This document shows, piece by piece, positions 42,171 to 52,793 of a DNA stretch of 64,000 bases (position 1 is its first letter; each line of letters opens with the position of its first letter). The DNA is from an uncultured Lachnospiraceae bacterium. Lineage in GTDB: Bacteria; Bacillota; Clostridia; Lachnospirales; Lachnospiraceae. The stretch is taken from assembly GCA_947626415.1 (NCBI GenBank), contig CANQSA010000001.1:186001-250000 (forward strand), written 5' to 3'. A program made the position numbers and the translations under genes. A model generated the notes under the pieces. The model had not been told where the DNA came from. It did no database searches and worked only from the letters and a program-made list of their open reading frames with translations.

Positions 42171-44834
42171 TTACCTGAGCAGATGAGAAAGCTGGTCTTT
42201 CACCTGCGCCATCATCTGTACATATTTTTCCCGTTTCGCCTGTTCCGCCGCGATCTTTTCCGCCGGCGCCTTATTCACAAAGTTCGGATTGCCGAGCATT
42301 CCGTCAGACCGGGCGATTTCCTTTTCCAGTCTGGCCTCTTCCCTGCGCAGCCGCTCCAGTTCTTTGTCAATATCCACCAGTTCCGCAAACGGCATATAGA
42401 TTGCTGCCTGCGGGATCACTGCCGGTACCGCGTCTTCGGGAATTCCCGTTTTGTCCGCCTGTACGATTACCTCGCTGGCGGAGCCCAGAGTCGCGAAAAA
42501 TACTTTGCTGCGGTCAAATACCTGACGGACAGCTTCCTCTTCCGCAACTACATAGACTTTTGCCTTTCTGCTGGGAGGAACATTCATGCCGGTACGCACA
42601 TTCCGGATCGACCGGACGGCTTCCTTCATCATTTCCACCGCTTCTTCCTCGTCGGTATAGACGTTTGCCTCGTCATATACCGGCCAGTCGGAGATCATAA
42701 TGGATTCTTCCTCGTCCTGCAGAGTACAGAAGATTTCTTCTGTCACAAAAGGCATATATGGATGTAACAGCTTCAACGCCTTCACAAGCACCGTCTTTAG
42801 CGTCCAGAGGGCCGCCTGTTTCGTATCGTTGTCTTCGCCGTATAACCTCGGTTTTACCATTTCAATGTACCAGTCGCAAAATTCTTCCCAGATAAAGCTG
42901 TAGATCTTATCCGCCGCGATTCCCAGTTCAAACCGTTCCATATTTTCGGTTACTTCCTTCACAACGGCATTGACCTTGGATAAGATCCAGTGATCCGTCT
43001 GGGTCAGGTGTTCGGACGCATCGGCCGCAATGCCTTCTTCCGGCATATTCATCAGAATAAACCGGGACGCGTTCCAAACCTTATTGGCAAAATTTCTGCT
43101 GGCCTCTACACGCTCCCAGTAGAAGCGCATATCGTTTCCCGGCGCATTCCCTGTGATCAGCGTAAACCGCAGGGCATCCGCGCCGTACTGATCAATCACT
43201 TCCAGCGGATCGATTCCGTTTCCTAAGGATTTACTCATTTTCCGTCCCTGGGAATCCCGTACCAGTCCGTGGAACAGAACCTGTTTAAACGGTTTCTCTC
43301 CCATCTGCTCGTAACCGGAGAAAATCATCCGGATCACCCAGAAGAAAATAATGTCATAGCCGGTTACCAGAACATCGGTAGGATAAAAATAAGACAGTTC
43401 CTCCGTCTGCTTCGGCCATCCCAGTGTAGAAAACGGCCACAGAGCGGAACTGAACCAGGTATCCAGCGTATCTTCATCCTGTTTCATATGGTCATGTCCG
43501 CACTTCGGGCAGACCGTCGGCGCGTCGGCACTCTTCGCGACTACCATTTCCCCGCACTTTTCACAATAGTAAGCCGGGATCCGGTGTCCCCACCACAGCT
43601 GACGGGAAATACACCAGTCGCGGATGTTATCCGTCCAGTTAAAATAAATCTTATCCATACGTTCCGGCAGCAGCTGGATCTCGCCGGACTTCACCGCTTC
43701 CACCGCCGGTTTGATCAGCTCATCCATTTTGACAAACCACTGCTGTTTGATCAGCGGCTCTACCGTAGTGCCGCAGCGGTCATGCGTACCCACGTTATGG
43801 CTGTGGTCTTCTACTTCCTTTAACAGCCCCAGCGCGTCCAGATCCGCCACAATGGCCTTTCTGGCTTCATAGCGTTCCATGCCCGCGTATTTGCCGCCCA
43901 GTCCGTTGATCGTGGCGTCGTCATTCATGATATTGATCTCCGGCAGATGGTGCCGTTTTCCCACTTCAAAGTCGTTCGGATCATGAGCCGGTGTGATCTT
44001 AACCACGCCGGTTCCGAATTCTTTATCCACATACGAATCCGCAATGACCGGGATCAGTTTGTCAACCAGCGGCAGAATCACCTGTTTTCCGATCAGGTGC
44101 CGGTACCGTTCGTCCTCCGGATGGACCGCTACCGCCGTATCGCCCAGCATGGTTTCCGGCCGGGTCGTAGCGATCTCTACAAATTCTCCCGGAACTGCCT
44201 TCCCGTTTTCATCCGCGATCGGATATAAAATATGCCAGAAATGCCCTGCCTGTTCCTCATGCTCTACTTCCGCGTCGGAAATAGAGGTCTGACATACCGG
44301 ACACCAGTTGACGATCCGGGAGCCTTTATAGATCAGGCCTTTTTCATATAATTTAATAAACACTTCCTCAACTGCCTCGGAGCAGCCTTCGTCCATAGTG
44401 AACCGTTCCCGGTCCCAGTCTGCGGAGGAACCGATCTTTTTTAACTGATTGATGATCCTGCCGCCGTATTCCCGCTTCCATTCCCAGGCGCGTTTCAGAA
44501 ATCCTTCCCGGCCCAGTTCTTCCTTATCAATGCCCTCCTGCTTCAGCTGGTCGATGATCTTAACTTCCGTCGCAATGCTGGCATGGTCCGTTCCCGGCTG
44601 CCACAGCGCATTATACCCCTGCATCCGTTTAAACCGGATCAGGATATCCTGCATGGTATTATCCAACGCGTGTCCCATGTGCAGCTGTCCCGTAATATTC
44701 GGCGGCGGCATCACAATGGTAAACGGCTTCTTGCTTCTGTCTGCCTCGGCATGGAAATATTTTTTCTCCAGCCATTTCTCATATAATCTTCCTTCGATTT
44801 CCTGCGGATTGTAATTTTTCTCCAGTTGCTTCAT
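42171..44834 (-). CDS. valS: Valyl-tRNA synthetase
   Basis: Charges tRNA-Val; 887 residues, standard length. HIGH-type motif [14 protein letters not shown] (about 45-58), editing domain with [22 protein letters not shown] motif [14 protein letters not shown], anticodon-binding domain, and the C-terminal Val-tRNA coiled coil ([20 protein letters not shown]). GGAAGGAG lies before the ATG of [10 protein letters not shown]. It is 40 bp after the TPR gene of the DUF5717 cluster, with no T-box leader and no terminator between, so it seems to be read from that operon. Confidence 0.97.
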   Translation of the reverse strand: MKQLEKNYNPQEIEGRLYEKWLEKKYFHAEADRSKKPFTIVMPPPNITGQLHMGHALDNTMQDILIRFKRMQGYNALWQPGTDHASIATEVKIIDQLKQEGIDKEELGREGFLKRAWEWKREYGGRIINQLKKIGSSADWDRERFTMDEGCSEAVEEVFIKLYEKGLIYKGSRIVNWCPVCQTSISDAEVEHEEQAGHFWHILYPIADENGKAVPGEFVEIATTRPETMLGDTAVAVHPEDERYRHLIGKQVILPLVDKLIPVIADSYVDKEFGTGVVKITPAHDPNDFEVGKRHHLPEINIMNDDATINGLGGKYAGMERYEARKAIVADLDALGLLKEVEDHSHNVGTHDRCGTTVEPLIKQQWFVKMDELIKPAVEAVKSGEIQLLPERMDKIYFNWTDNIRDWCISRQLWWGHRIPAYYCEKCGEMVVAKSADAPTVCPKCGHDHMKQDEDTLDTWFSSALWPFSTLGWPKQTEELSYFYPTDVLVTGYDIIFFWVIRMIFSGYEQMGEKPFKQVLFHGLVRDSQGRKMSKSLGNGIDPLEVIDQYGADALRFTLITGNAPGNDMRFYWERVEASRNFANKVWNASRFILMNMPEEGIAADASEHLTQTDHWILSKVNAVVKEVTENMERFELGIAADKIYSFIWEEFCDWYIEMVKPRLYGEDNDTKQAALWTLKTVLVKALKLLHPYMPFVTEEIFCTLQDEEESIMISDWPVYDEANVYTDEEEAVEMMKEAVRSIRNVRTGMNVPPSRKAKVYVVAEEEAVRQVFDRSKVFFATLGSASEVIVQADKTGIPEDAVPAVIPQAAIYMPFAELVDIDKELERLRREEARLEKEIARSDGMLGNPNFVNKAPAEKIAAEQAKREKYVQMMAQVKDQLSHLLR

Positions 44835-44874
44835 TGCAGTAAACTCCTTCCAACGTATTTCCATCCGGCTTTTA

Positions 44875-45645
44875 TCAGCTGTCCTGCCGGTAAGCATTCA
44901 GGATCTGCGCGACCGTTTCCGGTCCGATCTCTTCCGCTGACGCTTCAGCCTCACTTCGGGCTTCCTCCAGCCGCTGCCGGCACTCCGCCAGCATCTTATC
45001 CGATACATGGAACCGGCTGACATCCTGTTCCAGGGTTTCTTTGTCTCCCACCAGATAATCACTCATGATCAAATGCTTTAAAATGCCCAGATTCGAGGTC
45101 AGCTTATAGCTTTCCCGAAAACACTCTGCCGCATCTCTATATTTAAACATATTCGCGCAGACGATTCCCAGATTATTGTATATATTTCCATAGAACCGGT
45201 TCCCCAGCGCCGCGTCCCAGCGTTTCTGCAGGATCGTCCGATAGCACTGAAAGGCCCGCCGGTATTTCTTATGATTCAGCAGAATATCCCCCTTTTCCTT
45301 CAGCCGTTCCGTGGAAGATTTCTGCTCCAGCAGCGCCAGTTCCTTCTGCAGCTGAACCAATTCCTCCGCACTGTAATAGGACGCCGCGTTTACCACATAG
45401 CTGATCAGTTCCGAAAGGCCGGCCCGATGAGACGTCACTTGCCGGATCCCGTCCGCGATGAACGTAAGTTTTAAATCCTCTTCGATATACCGGACCAGAT
45501 CTTCGTCAAAAAAGCTCTCATCGATCAGATATACATAGTTATATAAATAATACCCGATCTCTTCAATGGAATACACGTTCTTATCGATATCTTTCAGATG
45601 GAACGGAACCGCTGACCGGTTCGTACAAAGCATAAATCCGCTCAT
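44875..45645 (-). CDS. TPR protein of the DUF5717-DUF5716 cluster (unknown)
   Basis: A 256-residue soluble protein. The N-terminal half is a conserved-looking block ([35 protein letters not shown]) that I cannot name; the middle and C-terminal half hold TPR-like repeats ([38 protein letters not shown]), and the last 50 residues are a charged helix. Its ATG overlaps the DUF5716 stop (ATGA) and has GGAGG 5 nt upstream, so the two proteins are made together. Probably an adaptor for the same complex. Confidence 0.8.
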   Translation of the reverse strand: MSGFMLCTNRSAVPFHLKDIDKNVYSIEEIGYYLYNYVYLIDESFFDEDLVRYIEEDLKLTFIADGIRQVTSHRAGLSELISYVVNAASYYSAEELVQLQKELALLEQKSSTERLKEKGDILLNHKKYRRAFQCYRTILQKRWDAALGNRFYGNIYNNLGIVCANMFKYRDAAECFRESYKLTSNLGILKHLIMSDYLVGDKETLEQDVSRFHVSDKMLAECRQRLEEARSEAEASAEEIGPETVAQILNAYRQDS

Positions 45646-46943
45646 AACAGCCTCCTTTCCACATCCTGCGGCAGTGCGATTGTCTCTCTGACTTTCAGAC
45701 CTGACGCCGGGAAAAATTCACCAAAGCCCAGGTCTACCGCCTCGATTACAAAATGCTCCGCGTCCGTATAAAATACATGCACGCCTACCCGCGTGGTCTT
45801 ATGCGGCCTGCGCGGGAATTCCTTTAATTCCAGATAAACCACCTTGCCGATTCCCGTCACCGGCGATGTCACCTGAAAAGTCAGATGACTGACCCGGTCC
45901 AGAATTCCTTCCACATAGGCTTCCGTCTCATACCAGCGAACCCCCGCTTTTAACAGCACAGCTTCGCTCTCTACATTCGGAAGACTGGTCTTTAAGGAAA
46001 TGTTGACGCCGGTCAGACCCGGACACTGAAACAGATAGTGTTCCAGCGTCGCCGCGTAAAAATATTCTCTGGCGCAGAAACCCGCGCCCTTGACGATCAG
46101 GTTATTTCCCTGAAATACCCGCCGTTTATTGCATAAAAACGGAATGGACTCTTTGGCCCATGCCTTATCAAATCCCTCTCCTGTCAGGTAAACCGCCGAC
46201 ACGATCCGCCCCTGAAAAAGCTGTTTCAGCAAAGACAGGAAAATCTGATCCGCCTGCTCCATTCCCTCCGGACTGTTTAACATCCGGATGTTCAGATCCT
46301 GACTGAAATCATATTCCTCCGTCAGCACACAATTATTCTGGCTTCGTCTGGAGGCCAGCTTCATGATCCGGCAGATAAAGCCTTCCCTGCCGAAGTTCAT
46401 CATGACAACCTGATTATTCCAGATCTCCCGTTTCTGGTGCAGCACATAATATAAAAAGCTCTCCGTGTGGCTGACCACCCGGATATGATCCCGGCTGATC
46501 CCCAGCTGGGTCAGCGCCTCGGTCATCCGATCCACGAGCATCTTATCCGGCACATCCACACTGACGGCCACATGGGTGATCCGGCTGATCTGAAGCGTCG
46601 TCTGTACGAGCTGCTGCAATTCTCTCAGGAAGATAAACAAAAGTTCGCTTCCCGTATAATGCATTCCTTCAACCGTAATTCCCTGCTCCGCTTTCAGAAC
46701 CGACGGCAGATCGATCAGCGTGCCGGTCCGCCGTTCCGACTGGCGCATCGCTTCTTCCCCGATACACCACAGCGTTCTTCCTTTGTATTTTAAAATCCTG
46801 CTGGGAATTAAGTAAGTTTCTTCGCCGCCTCCGGGAACACGCATAGACTGCACCGTACGGTTTTCCTCATCCAGATAGCTTATCTGCGTATACGCGGCGG
46901 AAAAATCAATTCCGATGATTGTACTGTAATTCGCCTGATTCAT
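45642..46943 (-). CDS. DUF5716 protein, Hsp70/actin-fold ATPase-like
   Basis: A 433-residue soluble protein of the uncharacterised DUF5716 family. The N-terminal 290 residues follow the actin/Hsp70 plan: phosphate-1-like IIGIDFSAAYTQISYLD (about 9-25), an Hsp70-like VAVSVDVPDKMLVDRMTEAL and IRVVSHTESFLYYVL, phosphate-2-like VVMMNFGREGFICRIM, and adenosine-like AVYLTGEGFDKAW. The phosphate-2 loop lacks the usual Asp, so ATP may be bound without fast hydrolysis. The C-terminal part (about 300-433) is beta-rich, where Hsp70 has its substrate domain. GGAAAGGAAGG lies upstream. 27 bp after DUF5717, 4-bp overlap with the TPR gene. Confidence 0.82.
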   Translation of the reverse strand: MNQANYSTIIGIDFSAAYTQISYLDEENRTVQSMRVPGGGEETYLIPSRILKYKGRTLWCIGEEAMRQSERRTGTLIDLPSVLKAEQGITVEGMHYTGSELLFIFLRELQQLVQTTLQISRITHVAVSVDVPDKMLVDRMTEALTQLGISRDHIRVVSHTESFLYYVLHQKREIWNNQVVMMNFGREGFICRIMKLASRRSQNNCVLTEEYDFSQDLNIRMLNSPEGMEQADQIFLSLLKQLFQGRIVSAVYLTGEGFDKAWAKESIPFLCNKRRVFQGNNLIVKGAGFCAREYFYAATLEHYLFQCPGLTGVNISLKTSLPNVESEAVLLKAGVRWYETEAYVEGILDRVSHLTFQVTSPVTGIGKVVYLELKEFPRRPHKTTRVGVHVFYTDAEHFVIEAVDLGFGEFFPASGLKVRETIALPQDVERRLL

Positions 46944-46970
46944 CTGTGCGCCTTCCTTTCCTGCATGATC

Positions 46971-49900
46971 TTAAAAAATATAAAACAGATTCTCTGCCAG
47001 TTTCTGCTTTTTGATATATTCCGCAACCAGACGTTTCTGTTTGTCCGATTCATTCTGTCTGCCTGCCATTACCACATTATTTAACAGATTATAACGGCTG
47101 CCGTCGTGATATTCATACGGATTGCTGATCTCCAGGATCCGTCTGGCAGATGTCGTTGTTTCCTCTCCGTCTGTTTCATTAAAAAAGTATTCCAGACGTT
47201 CCCCGTAAAACAGGGTAAACGATTTGACATAAACGCCGGGCAGCACGGTTTCCATTGCTTCCGTCAGCAGTCTCGTGCCTTTTCCGCTGTCTTCAATCGC
47301 ATAGCTGATGCTTACCTGCCTGCCCGGTACCGTCCGGTAGTCGACTACGGTCTGATCCATTACAAAGAACGGCAGTTCAAACCAGCGGATATACTGTTTA
47401 TAAAAATCAAAGATCAGATTGCGGTTCGCAAGATCCATGATCAGACCCTGATAAAATGACCTCTGTTTATCGTCCATCTGTTCCAGTCCCGCACCGTATT
47501 CCGCAAGCGCTGCCCGGCACAGTCTGGGAACATTCAGTCCGTTTCCCATATCCGTTTCCAGGAAGTCATAGATGTAAGACAATTCTTCCCGGGCCGTCTT
47601 TCCGATCCGGCGCATAAACAGCAGATAACAGCAGTATACATAAAACGCTGCCCGCATCTGCTTTCCGACTCCATAGCGGAAATACGAAGCAAACAGGCGT
47701 TTCAGATCGAACTGCTCCGTCTGCGTAACTATGACCTGTTCCAGGATCCGTTCTTCCAGTACATGATTTTCATAGAAGAAATTCGCAGAGGTCTTCCACA
47801 GCTCGCACATTTCCGCAACAGTCCCGTTATACTGCTCACACAGATGCGACAGGATCGGCTCATTATATTTGCCTTTCTGGTAAACATACAGGCACAGTTC
47901 CATAAAGAACGGCTCCCGGCTTACCGTCTCATCTTCCAGCAGGATTGTCAGGCACCGCATGATCCCCCGTACCGAAAGTTCCTCATAACCATGCGCTTTC
48001 ATCAGCCCGTAAACCTGCGGATACAGGGCTCGCTGCAGCATCAGATCCATGACCCGAATTGCCAGGCGGCGGTCCAGCACGGAGAAATCGATATGCAGCA
48101 GATATTCGTCCAGTCCTTCGCCTTTCTGTTCATGGTCATAATATTCCAGCATCTGATAGATCAGCTCGCGTTTAAACGAGTTCCGGATCCTTGGCGATTC
48201 CAGCAGATACTGATAGAGATCCGTCTGCGGCAGCGGATTCTTCCGATACTTAATATATTTCTCCGCGAAGAACAGCAGCAGCGACAACTGACTCTTATCC
48301 GGATTCCCGGTATCTTTCAGATATCCCTGCAGATCTAAGAGCGGCTCCGTCTCATACTGCAGATTGCAGTAACGTCTGCCCCGCGCGTCAATAAAGACCA
48401 GAACCGGATCTTCCGTATACAGACTGATATAGGCTTTTCCTTCCGTAACCTTGTAAATCTGTTCTCCCAGCATCTCCTTATGGATTACCGCTACCTCACA
48501 GATATAGGGCGCGTCCACCCGCAGTTCGCTGGTCATTACCACATCCGTCAGGTTCTTTGCCACATCCGAATGTACTACAGAAGATTTCAGGATATCCTGA
48601 TAAATGACCGCAAGCTGCCGGTTCATATGATTCTTCAGTAATTCATCTACCAGATACTGCTCCATACTCTGCAGATAGTTCTGATAAATATTCTGTATCT
48701 TTTTCTTATTCTCTATCACATTGCAGAACAAAAAGCTGCGCCGTTCTCCCAGCATATCGCTGTTGTACAGGAAATACATGTATACGATCTCCGGCAGGAG
48801 TCCCGTATAATCCGCCGGCAGCGACATCATATAATATTCATACAGATTCGTCAGACGGATATCCGCCTCGATTCCGGCCCGGTACCACGGCAGATACGCC
48901 TCTCCCACGCGGCTTCCGCGGATCATCGCACTGCAGAGTGCGGACAGCACCTGCACATCTGCCTGTTTCTCGTAAATCAGCCGGAGGCTCTCGTACAAAG
49001 CCGGCTGGTATTTCTTTTCCAACAGCGCCAGTTCCACCAGCTGCTCCGCCAGTCCCTTGCTGATCGCGTCATGTCTGGCGCCGAACAGCAAAAGCTGCAG
49101 TTCAAAGGTATTCAGAACACGCAGCAGCCTGGGTTGATCATTCAGCACATTCAGCGCCTCGAAATACAGACGCGGGCTTCTGGTTCCCCTTCGGAACTGC
49201 TCTTTAATCATCGTATATTTTAAACTCCGGTTCAGATCGTACCGCTCGTCCATATACAGCAGCACCCAGAGCGATATGTCACTTCCGGTCTCAGCATAAA
49301 TCGCCTGAACCGTTTCCAGCGTATTAGCGGTAAAGACCGCCTCCCGTTTTTCCAGACTTCTCACATACAGGTAATAACAATACAGATCCAGATTCTTGTC
49401 CGCGTCTCTCATCTGGTTCTTAATAAAATAATCTAAGATCCGAACGGCTTCTTCCCGCTTTTCCACGCTGAGCAGCACCTGTGCTTTCACCAGATACGGC
49501 CAGAGCAGACTGTCGTCCAGCCGGATCAGACGGTTCATCACAGCGACTGTTTCATTCGCCCAGGAAGAAATGCTGCATTTTTTCATGCGAAAATCCAGAT
49601 ACTTCCGGTTCGCCGCAATGATATTCCCGGCAACCGCAGCCTTTACGCTCCGGTCTGCCATTTGGTTATATACCACTACTTCAAACACAAGCACCTGGCT
49701 GCCGCTTAAAAATGTGATCCTTCCCCGGTTCTTCCCCCGGTACAGTTTCTCTGTACGGATCAGATATGTATATTCCATCCGGTTTCCCGTAAAATCTTCC
49801 TGTGAGATCAGCGGTTTGGACAGGCAGATAAAATCGCCTTCCGCCTCCACCCGTATATTGACATAACCCCAGGTACTCCGGTTCAGCAGGATCGTATCCT

Positions 49901-50528
49901 GATAATCCTCCCTAAGCCCGTCAAACTCCGCGTTCTTTCGGTCCAAAGACAGCACGACCGGCTTCTTTTTATGGATCGAGATCAGAAATTCTTCCATCGC
50001 AAGCTGTTTATCCACACTGTTCTTCAGACCTTCATAAATTCCCATATGATGCAGATCATTATTCTCTATGATCCGCACGAAATCAGGAGAAATAAACAGC
50101 TTCAGCGCTTCGTCATAATTGGTCTGTACCAGATTGGCAAAATGAAAATAATTCTCGATCTTCCCCAGGGAGCTCTCGATCACACCTTCCAGGATTGTAA
50201 GCCGAATCGGAATGATAAATTCTCCGCCGTTTGAGATAAAATAAATGCTTCCCTGATACAGGCTGCCGCCCAGGAGTCCCTGCGTATCAATCTCATAGTG
50301 GATCTGGATCTCTTCGCCTGAGATTACCGGATCCAGCAGCCGGATGCGCGCATTACTTCCATACAGGTTGCCCTTTATCACTCTTCCATTGGTACTGGAG
50401 ATCGTAAAGCTGCCCGTATAGGTCTTTCCCGCCTCTACCCGTTCTTCTACGGAAAGAACGGAAATCGCGATTCTGGGTTTCTCATATTCTATTTTCCCTA
50501 TCGCCATCTGTCGGATAATCTCGTTCAA
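46971..50528 (-). CDS. DUF5717 giant protein
   Basis: An 1185-residue protein of the uncharacterised DUF5717 family. No signal peptide or membrane helix is visible, so it is probably cytoplasmic. The first 100 residues look like a beta-sandwich (RIAISVLSVEERVEAG, YTGSFTISSTNGRVIKGNLY), followed by a second beta domain to about 300. The long middle (about 310-1050) is all-helical and TPR-like (LLSVEKREEAVRILDYFIKN). The C-terminus returns to beta strands (VPGRQVSISYAIEDSGKG) and ends KLAENLFYIF. The start codon is TTG with GGGAG 7 nt upstream. It heads the operon with DUF5716, the TPR gene and valS. Confidence 0.85.
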   Translation of the reverse strand: MNEIIRQMAIGKIEYEKPRIAISVLSVEERVEAGKTYTGSFTISSTNGRVIKGNLYGSNARIRLLDPVISGEEIQIHYEIDTQGLLGGSLYQGSIYFISNGGEFIIPIRLTILEGVIESSLGKIENYFHFANLVQTNYDEALKLFISPDFVRIIENNDLHHMGIYEGLKNSVDKQLAMEEFLISIHKKKPVVLSLDRKNAEFDGLREDYQDTILLNRSTWGYVNIRVEAEGDFICLSKPLISQEDFTGNRMEYTYLIRTEKLYRGKNRGRITFLSGSQVLVFEVVVYNQMADRSVKAAVAGNIIAANRKYLDFRMKKCSISSWANETVAVMNRLIRLDDSLLWPYLVKAQVLLSVEKREEAVRILDYFIKNQMRDADKNLDLYCYYLYVRSLEKREAVFTANTLETVQAIYAETGSDISLWVLLYMDERYDLNRSLKYTMIKEQFRRGTRSPRLYFEALNVLNDQPRLLRVLNTFELQLLLFGARHDAISKGLAEQLVELALLEKKYQPALYESLRLIYEKQADVQVLSALCSAMIRGSRVGEAYLPWYRAGIEADIRLTNLYEYYMMSLPADYTGLLPEIVYMYFLYNSDMLGERRSFLFCNVIENKKKIQNIYQNYLQSMEQYLVDELLKNHMNRQLAVIYQDILKSSVVHSDVAKNLTDVVMTSELRVDAPYICEVAVIHKEMLGEQIYKVTEGKAYISLYTEDPVLVFIDARGRRYCNLQYETEPLLDLQGYLKDTGNPDKSQLSLLLFFAEKYIKYRKNPLPQTDLYQYLLESPRIRNSFKRELIYQMLEYYDHEQKGEGLDEYLLHIDFSVLDRRLAIRVMDLMLQRALYPQVYGLMKAHGYEELSVRGIMRCLTILLEDETVSREPFFMELCLYVYQKGKYNEPILSHLCEQYNGTVAEMCELWKTSANFFYENHVLEERILEQVIVTQTEQFDLKRLFASYFRYGVGKQMRAAFYVYCCYLLFMRRIGKTAREELSYIYDFLETDMGNGLNVPRLCRAALAEYGAGLEQMDDKQRSFYQGLIMDLANRNLIFDFYKQYIRWFELPFFVMDQTVVDYRTVPGRQVSISYAIEDSGKGTRLLTEAMETVLPGVYVKSFTLFYGERLEYFFNETDGEETTTSARRILEISNPYEYHDGSRYNLLNNVVMAGRQNESDKQKRLVAEYIKKQKLAENLFYIF

Positions 50529-50561
50529 TGTTATTCTCCCTGATTCTGTCTATATCTGTTA

Positions 50562-50590
50562 AGTATACCCTATTTTTGTCTGTTTGACAA
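50562..50590 (-). promoter_or_regulatory. Promoter of the DUF5717 operon
   Basis: Minus strand TTGTCA, 17-nt spacer, TATACT, 33 nt before the TTG start. No other promoter is obvious before valS. Confidence 0.7.
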
Positions 50591-50635
50591 GTCAGGTTGC
50601 CCCTGAAATTTCCAGAATTGCAAAATTTCATCCGG

Positions 50636-51958
50636 TTATTCAAACCGGTCCAGGCTCTTCAGATAATCGGAAATGCGCGCTTCGTACCCGTTTTCGGTCG
50701 GCTCGTAAAACCGTTCCCCGGTTAGACCTTCCGGCAGATACTGCTGCTTTACATAATGCCCAGGAAAATCATGTGCATATTGATACCCGATGCCGTGCCC
50801 CAGTTTTTCGGCGCCCTTGTAATGCGCGTCCTGCAAATGTGCCGGTACCGGCATCGTCTTGCTGTTTTTTACCAGGTTCATCGCACGTTCGATTGCCAGA
50901 CACGACGCGTTGCTTTTCGGAGCGGACGCCACATAGGTAACCGCCTGTGCCAAAGGGATCTGCGCTTCCGGCATCCCCACCTGATGAACCGCCTGCGCCG
51001 CCGCCACCGCCACCTGCAGGGCCTGCGGATCCGCGTTTCCCACATCTTCCGCCGCGCAGATCATGATCCGCCGCGCAATAAATTCGATGCTTTCCCCCGC
51101 ATACAGCATCCGCGCCAGATAATAAATGGCCGCGTCCGGATCGGAACCGCGCATACTTTTGATAAACGCGGAGATTACATCATAGTGATTATCCCCGTCT
51201 TTATCATAACGGAGCACCCGTTTCTGAATACACTGTTCGGCCACTTCCTCCGTAATATGAATCTTGCCGTCTTCCGAAGGCGCCGTAGTCAGGATCCCCA
51301 GCTCTATGGCGTTCAGTGCCAGCCTGGCGTCTCCGTTGGAAATATCCGCCAGAAACTCCTCCGCCGCAGGCTCCAGTACGGCGTTGTAAGCGCCCATGCC
51401 CTTTTCCTTATCCGTTACAGCCCGTTCCAGCAGAATCTTAATATCACTCTTTTCCAGCGGTTTCAGTTCAAAAATGACAGAACGGGAGATCAGCGCGCTG
51501 TTTACTTCAAAATAAGGATTCTCCGTCGTAGCGCCGATCAGGATCAGTGTTCCGTCCTCTACGAAAGGCAGCAAATAGTCCTGCTGCCCTTTGTGAAAGC
51601 GGTGGATCTCATCTACAAACAGGATCGTCTTTTTCCCGTACATCCCCAGCGCGTCTTTCGCCTTGCGGACCACTTCTTCCATATCCTTTTTCCCTGCCAT
51701 CGTTGCGTTCAGCTGCTGAAATTCCGCACTGGTCGTATGCGCGATCACCTTCGCCAGCGTCGTCTTCCCGGTTCCCGGAGGGCCGTAAAAAATAATGGAA
51801 CGCAGCTTATCCGCCTGAATGGCGCGATAGAGCAGCTTATCTTTGCCGATGATATGCTGCTGCCCTACAACCTCTTCCAGCGTCGTAGGGCGGATCCTCG
51901 ATGCCAACGGCGCCGTCTGATCCATATTGGCACTTCTCATATAATCAAATAAGTCCAT
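50636..51958 (-). CDS. rarA: Replication-associated recombination protein RarA (MgsA)
   Basis: An AAA+ clamp-loader-like ATPase acting at stalled forks, 440 residues. Walker A IIFYGPPGTGKTTLAKVIA (about 53-71), Walker B LFVDEIHRFHKGQQD, sensor 1 LIGATTENPYFEVN, and the C-terminal tetramerisation domain with the family tail GHYVKQQYLPEGL. It starts inside the phosphopantetheinyl transferase gene (14-bp overlap), implying co-expression. No clear terminator before the DUF5717 promoter. Confidence 0.95.
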   Translation of the reverse strand: MDLFDYMRSANMDQTAPLASRIRPTTLEEVVGQQHIIGKDKLLYRAIQADKLRSIIFYGPPGTGKTTLAKVIAHTTSAEFQQLNATMAGKKDMEEVVRKAKDALGMYGKKTILFVDEIHRFHKGQQDYLLPFVEDGTLILIGATTENPYFEVNSALISRSVIFELKPLEKSDIKILLERAVTDKEKGMGAYNAVLEPAAEEFLADISNGDARLALNAIELGILTTAPSEDGKIHITEEVAEQCIQKRVLRYDKDGDNHYDVISAFIKSMRGSDPDAAIYYLARMLYAGESIEFIARRIMICAAEDVGNADPQALQVAVAAAQAVHQVGMPEAQIPLAQAVTYVASAPKSNASCLAIERAMNLVKNSKTMPVPAHLQDAHYKGAEKLGHGIGYQYAHDFPGHYVKQQYLPEGLTGERFYEPTENGYEARISDYLKSLDRFE

Positions 51959-52607
51959 CTGCTTCCTCCTTATCGCTTTCCTGGTTTATTTCACCCGGCC
52001 ACGGCATCCAGATCACCTGTACGGGACCGTCCGCGTATAAACTCCAAATCACTTTCTCCGGCTGTCCGTTTTCTGTCTGTCCGACTTCTTCCTCTCCGGA
52101 CACCGTCCGATCCCAGATCGCTTTCTGCCGGATATTCTGCTTTTGCATCTGAAACCGTATCCCTCTGCCGCTCCATTTTCCATAGGCTTCCTTCCGGGTC
52201 CAGATCTCTAACGCGCGTCGGTTCTGCGCTTCTTTTGACTTTGCTTCACAGATCCACGCCTCTTCATCCGGATGGAAAAACCGTCGGATCAGTTCGGCGG
52301 AAATCTGCCGTCTTCTTTCCAGATCAAATCCCAGACTGCAGACCGGGCGTCCGGTTTCCCTGCGGCCGACCGAAACGGCAGCCGCTACGATCTCCCCGCT
52401 GTCCGAAATGCTGAACGCTGCTTCCGGCAGACGGGGCAGGACCGGCTTCCCCTCTGACATCTCTTCAAATACGATCCGATCATCAGAAACGCCGTACTGC
52501 GCTTTCAGGATACTGCGCAGCATACGCCGCCCCGCGCTTTCTCCCTCCCGTTTCATTTTCTGCTGTATGGAAAACGGAATCCGTTTCCAGTAGATCGATA
52601 CTTCCAT
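51945..52607 (-). CDS. 4'-phosphopantetheinyl transferase (Sfp type)
   Basis: Activates carrier proteins by adding phosphopantetheine from CoA. 220 residues from MEVSIYWKR, the Sfp-like two-lobed size. Motifs: GKPVLP with SISDSGE in the first lobe, the magnesium motif GFDLERRRQ, and WTRKEAYGKWSGRGI. This long type usually serves secondary-metabolite or non-AcpS carriers; no synthase is in the window, so its substrate lies elsewhere. ATG at 52607 has GGAG 5 nt upstream; a GTG two codons earlier is less likely. Confidence 0.88.
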   Translation of the reverse strand: MEVSIYWKRIPFSIQQKMKREGESAGRRMLRSILKAQYGVSDDRIVFEEMSEGKPVLPRLPEAAFSISDSGEIVAAAVSVGRRETGRPVCSLGFDLERRRQISAELIRRFFHPDEEAWICEAKSKEAQNRRALEIWTRKEAYGKWSGRGIRFQMQKQNIRQKAIWDRTVSGEEEVGQTENGQPEKVIWSLYADGPVQVIWMPWPGEINQESDKEEADGLI

Positions 52608-52731
52608 CTTCACTCCGTTTCTTCGTCTGAACCAATATGACTATTATAAAACCCGACCCCCTTTTTCGTCAATATTCATTCCAATCTCATGACAAACTTG
52701 TGAATATTTTCTAAACTATCCGTGTCTTGAC

Positions 52732-52760
52732 TTGTCCCGCTTTTCGATTTGTGTTATCAT
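52732..52760 (+). promoter_or_regulatory. Possible promoter of citrate synthase
   Basis: TTGTCC, 17-nt spacer, TATCAT, 34 nt before the start codon; a TG lies three bases before the -10. Confidence 0.45.
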
Positions 52761-52793
52761 AGGAGATATTGAATCGAGGAGGAGGTACTGTAT

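Noticed and set aside
44835-44874. T-box leader for valS
   Set aside because: Only 40 bp separate valS from the upstream gene and no T-box core sequence is visible.
50599-50635. A hairpin (TGAAATTT/AAATTTCA) as terminator of rarA
   Set aside because: The stem is short and AT-rich, followed by GGGGC and no U run, so it is not supported as a terminator.
50756-51952. A 398-codon open frame on the plus strand
   Set aside because: Antisense shadow of rarA; no ribosome site and no recognisable protein features.
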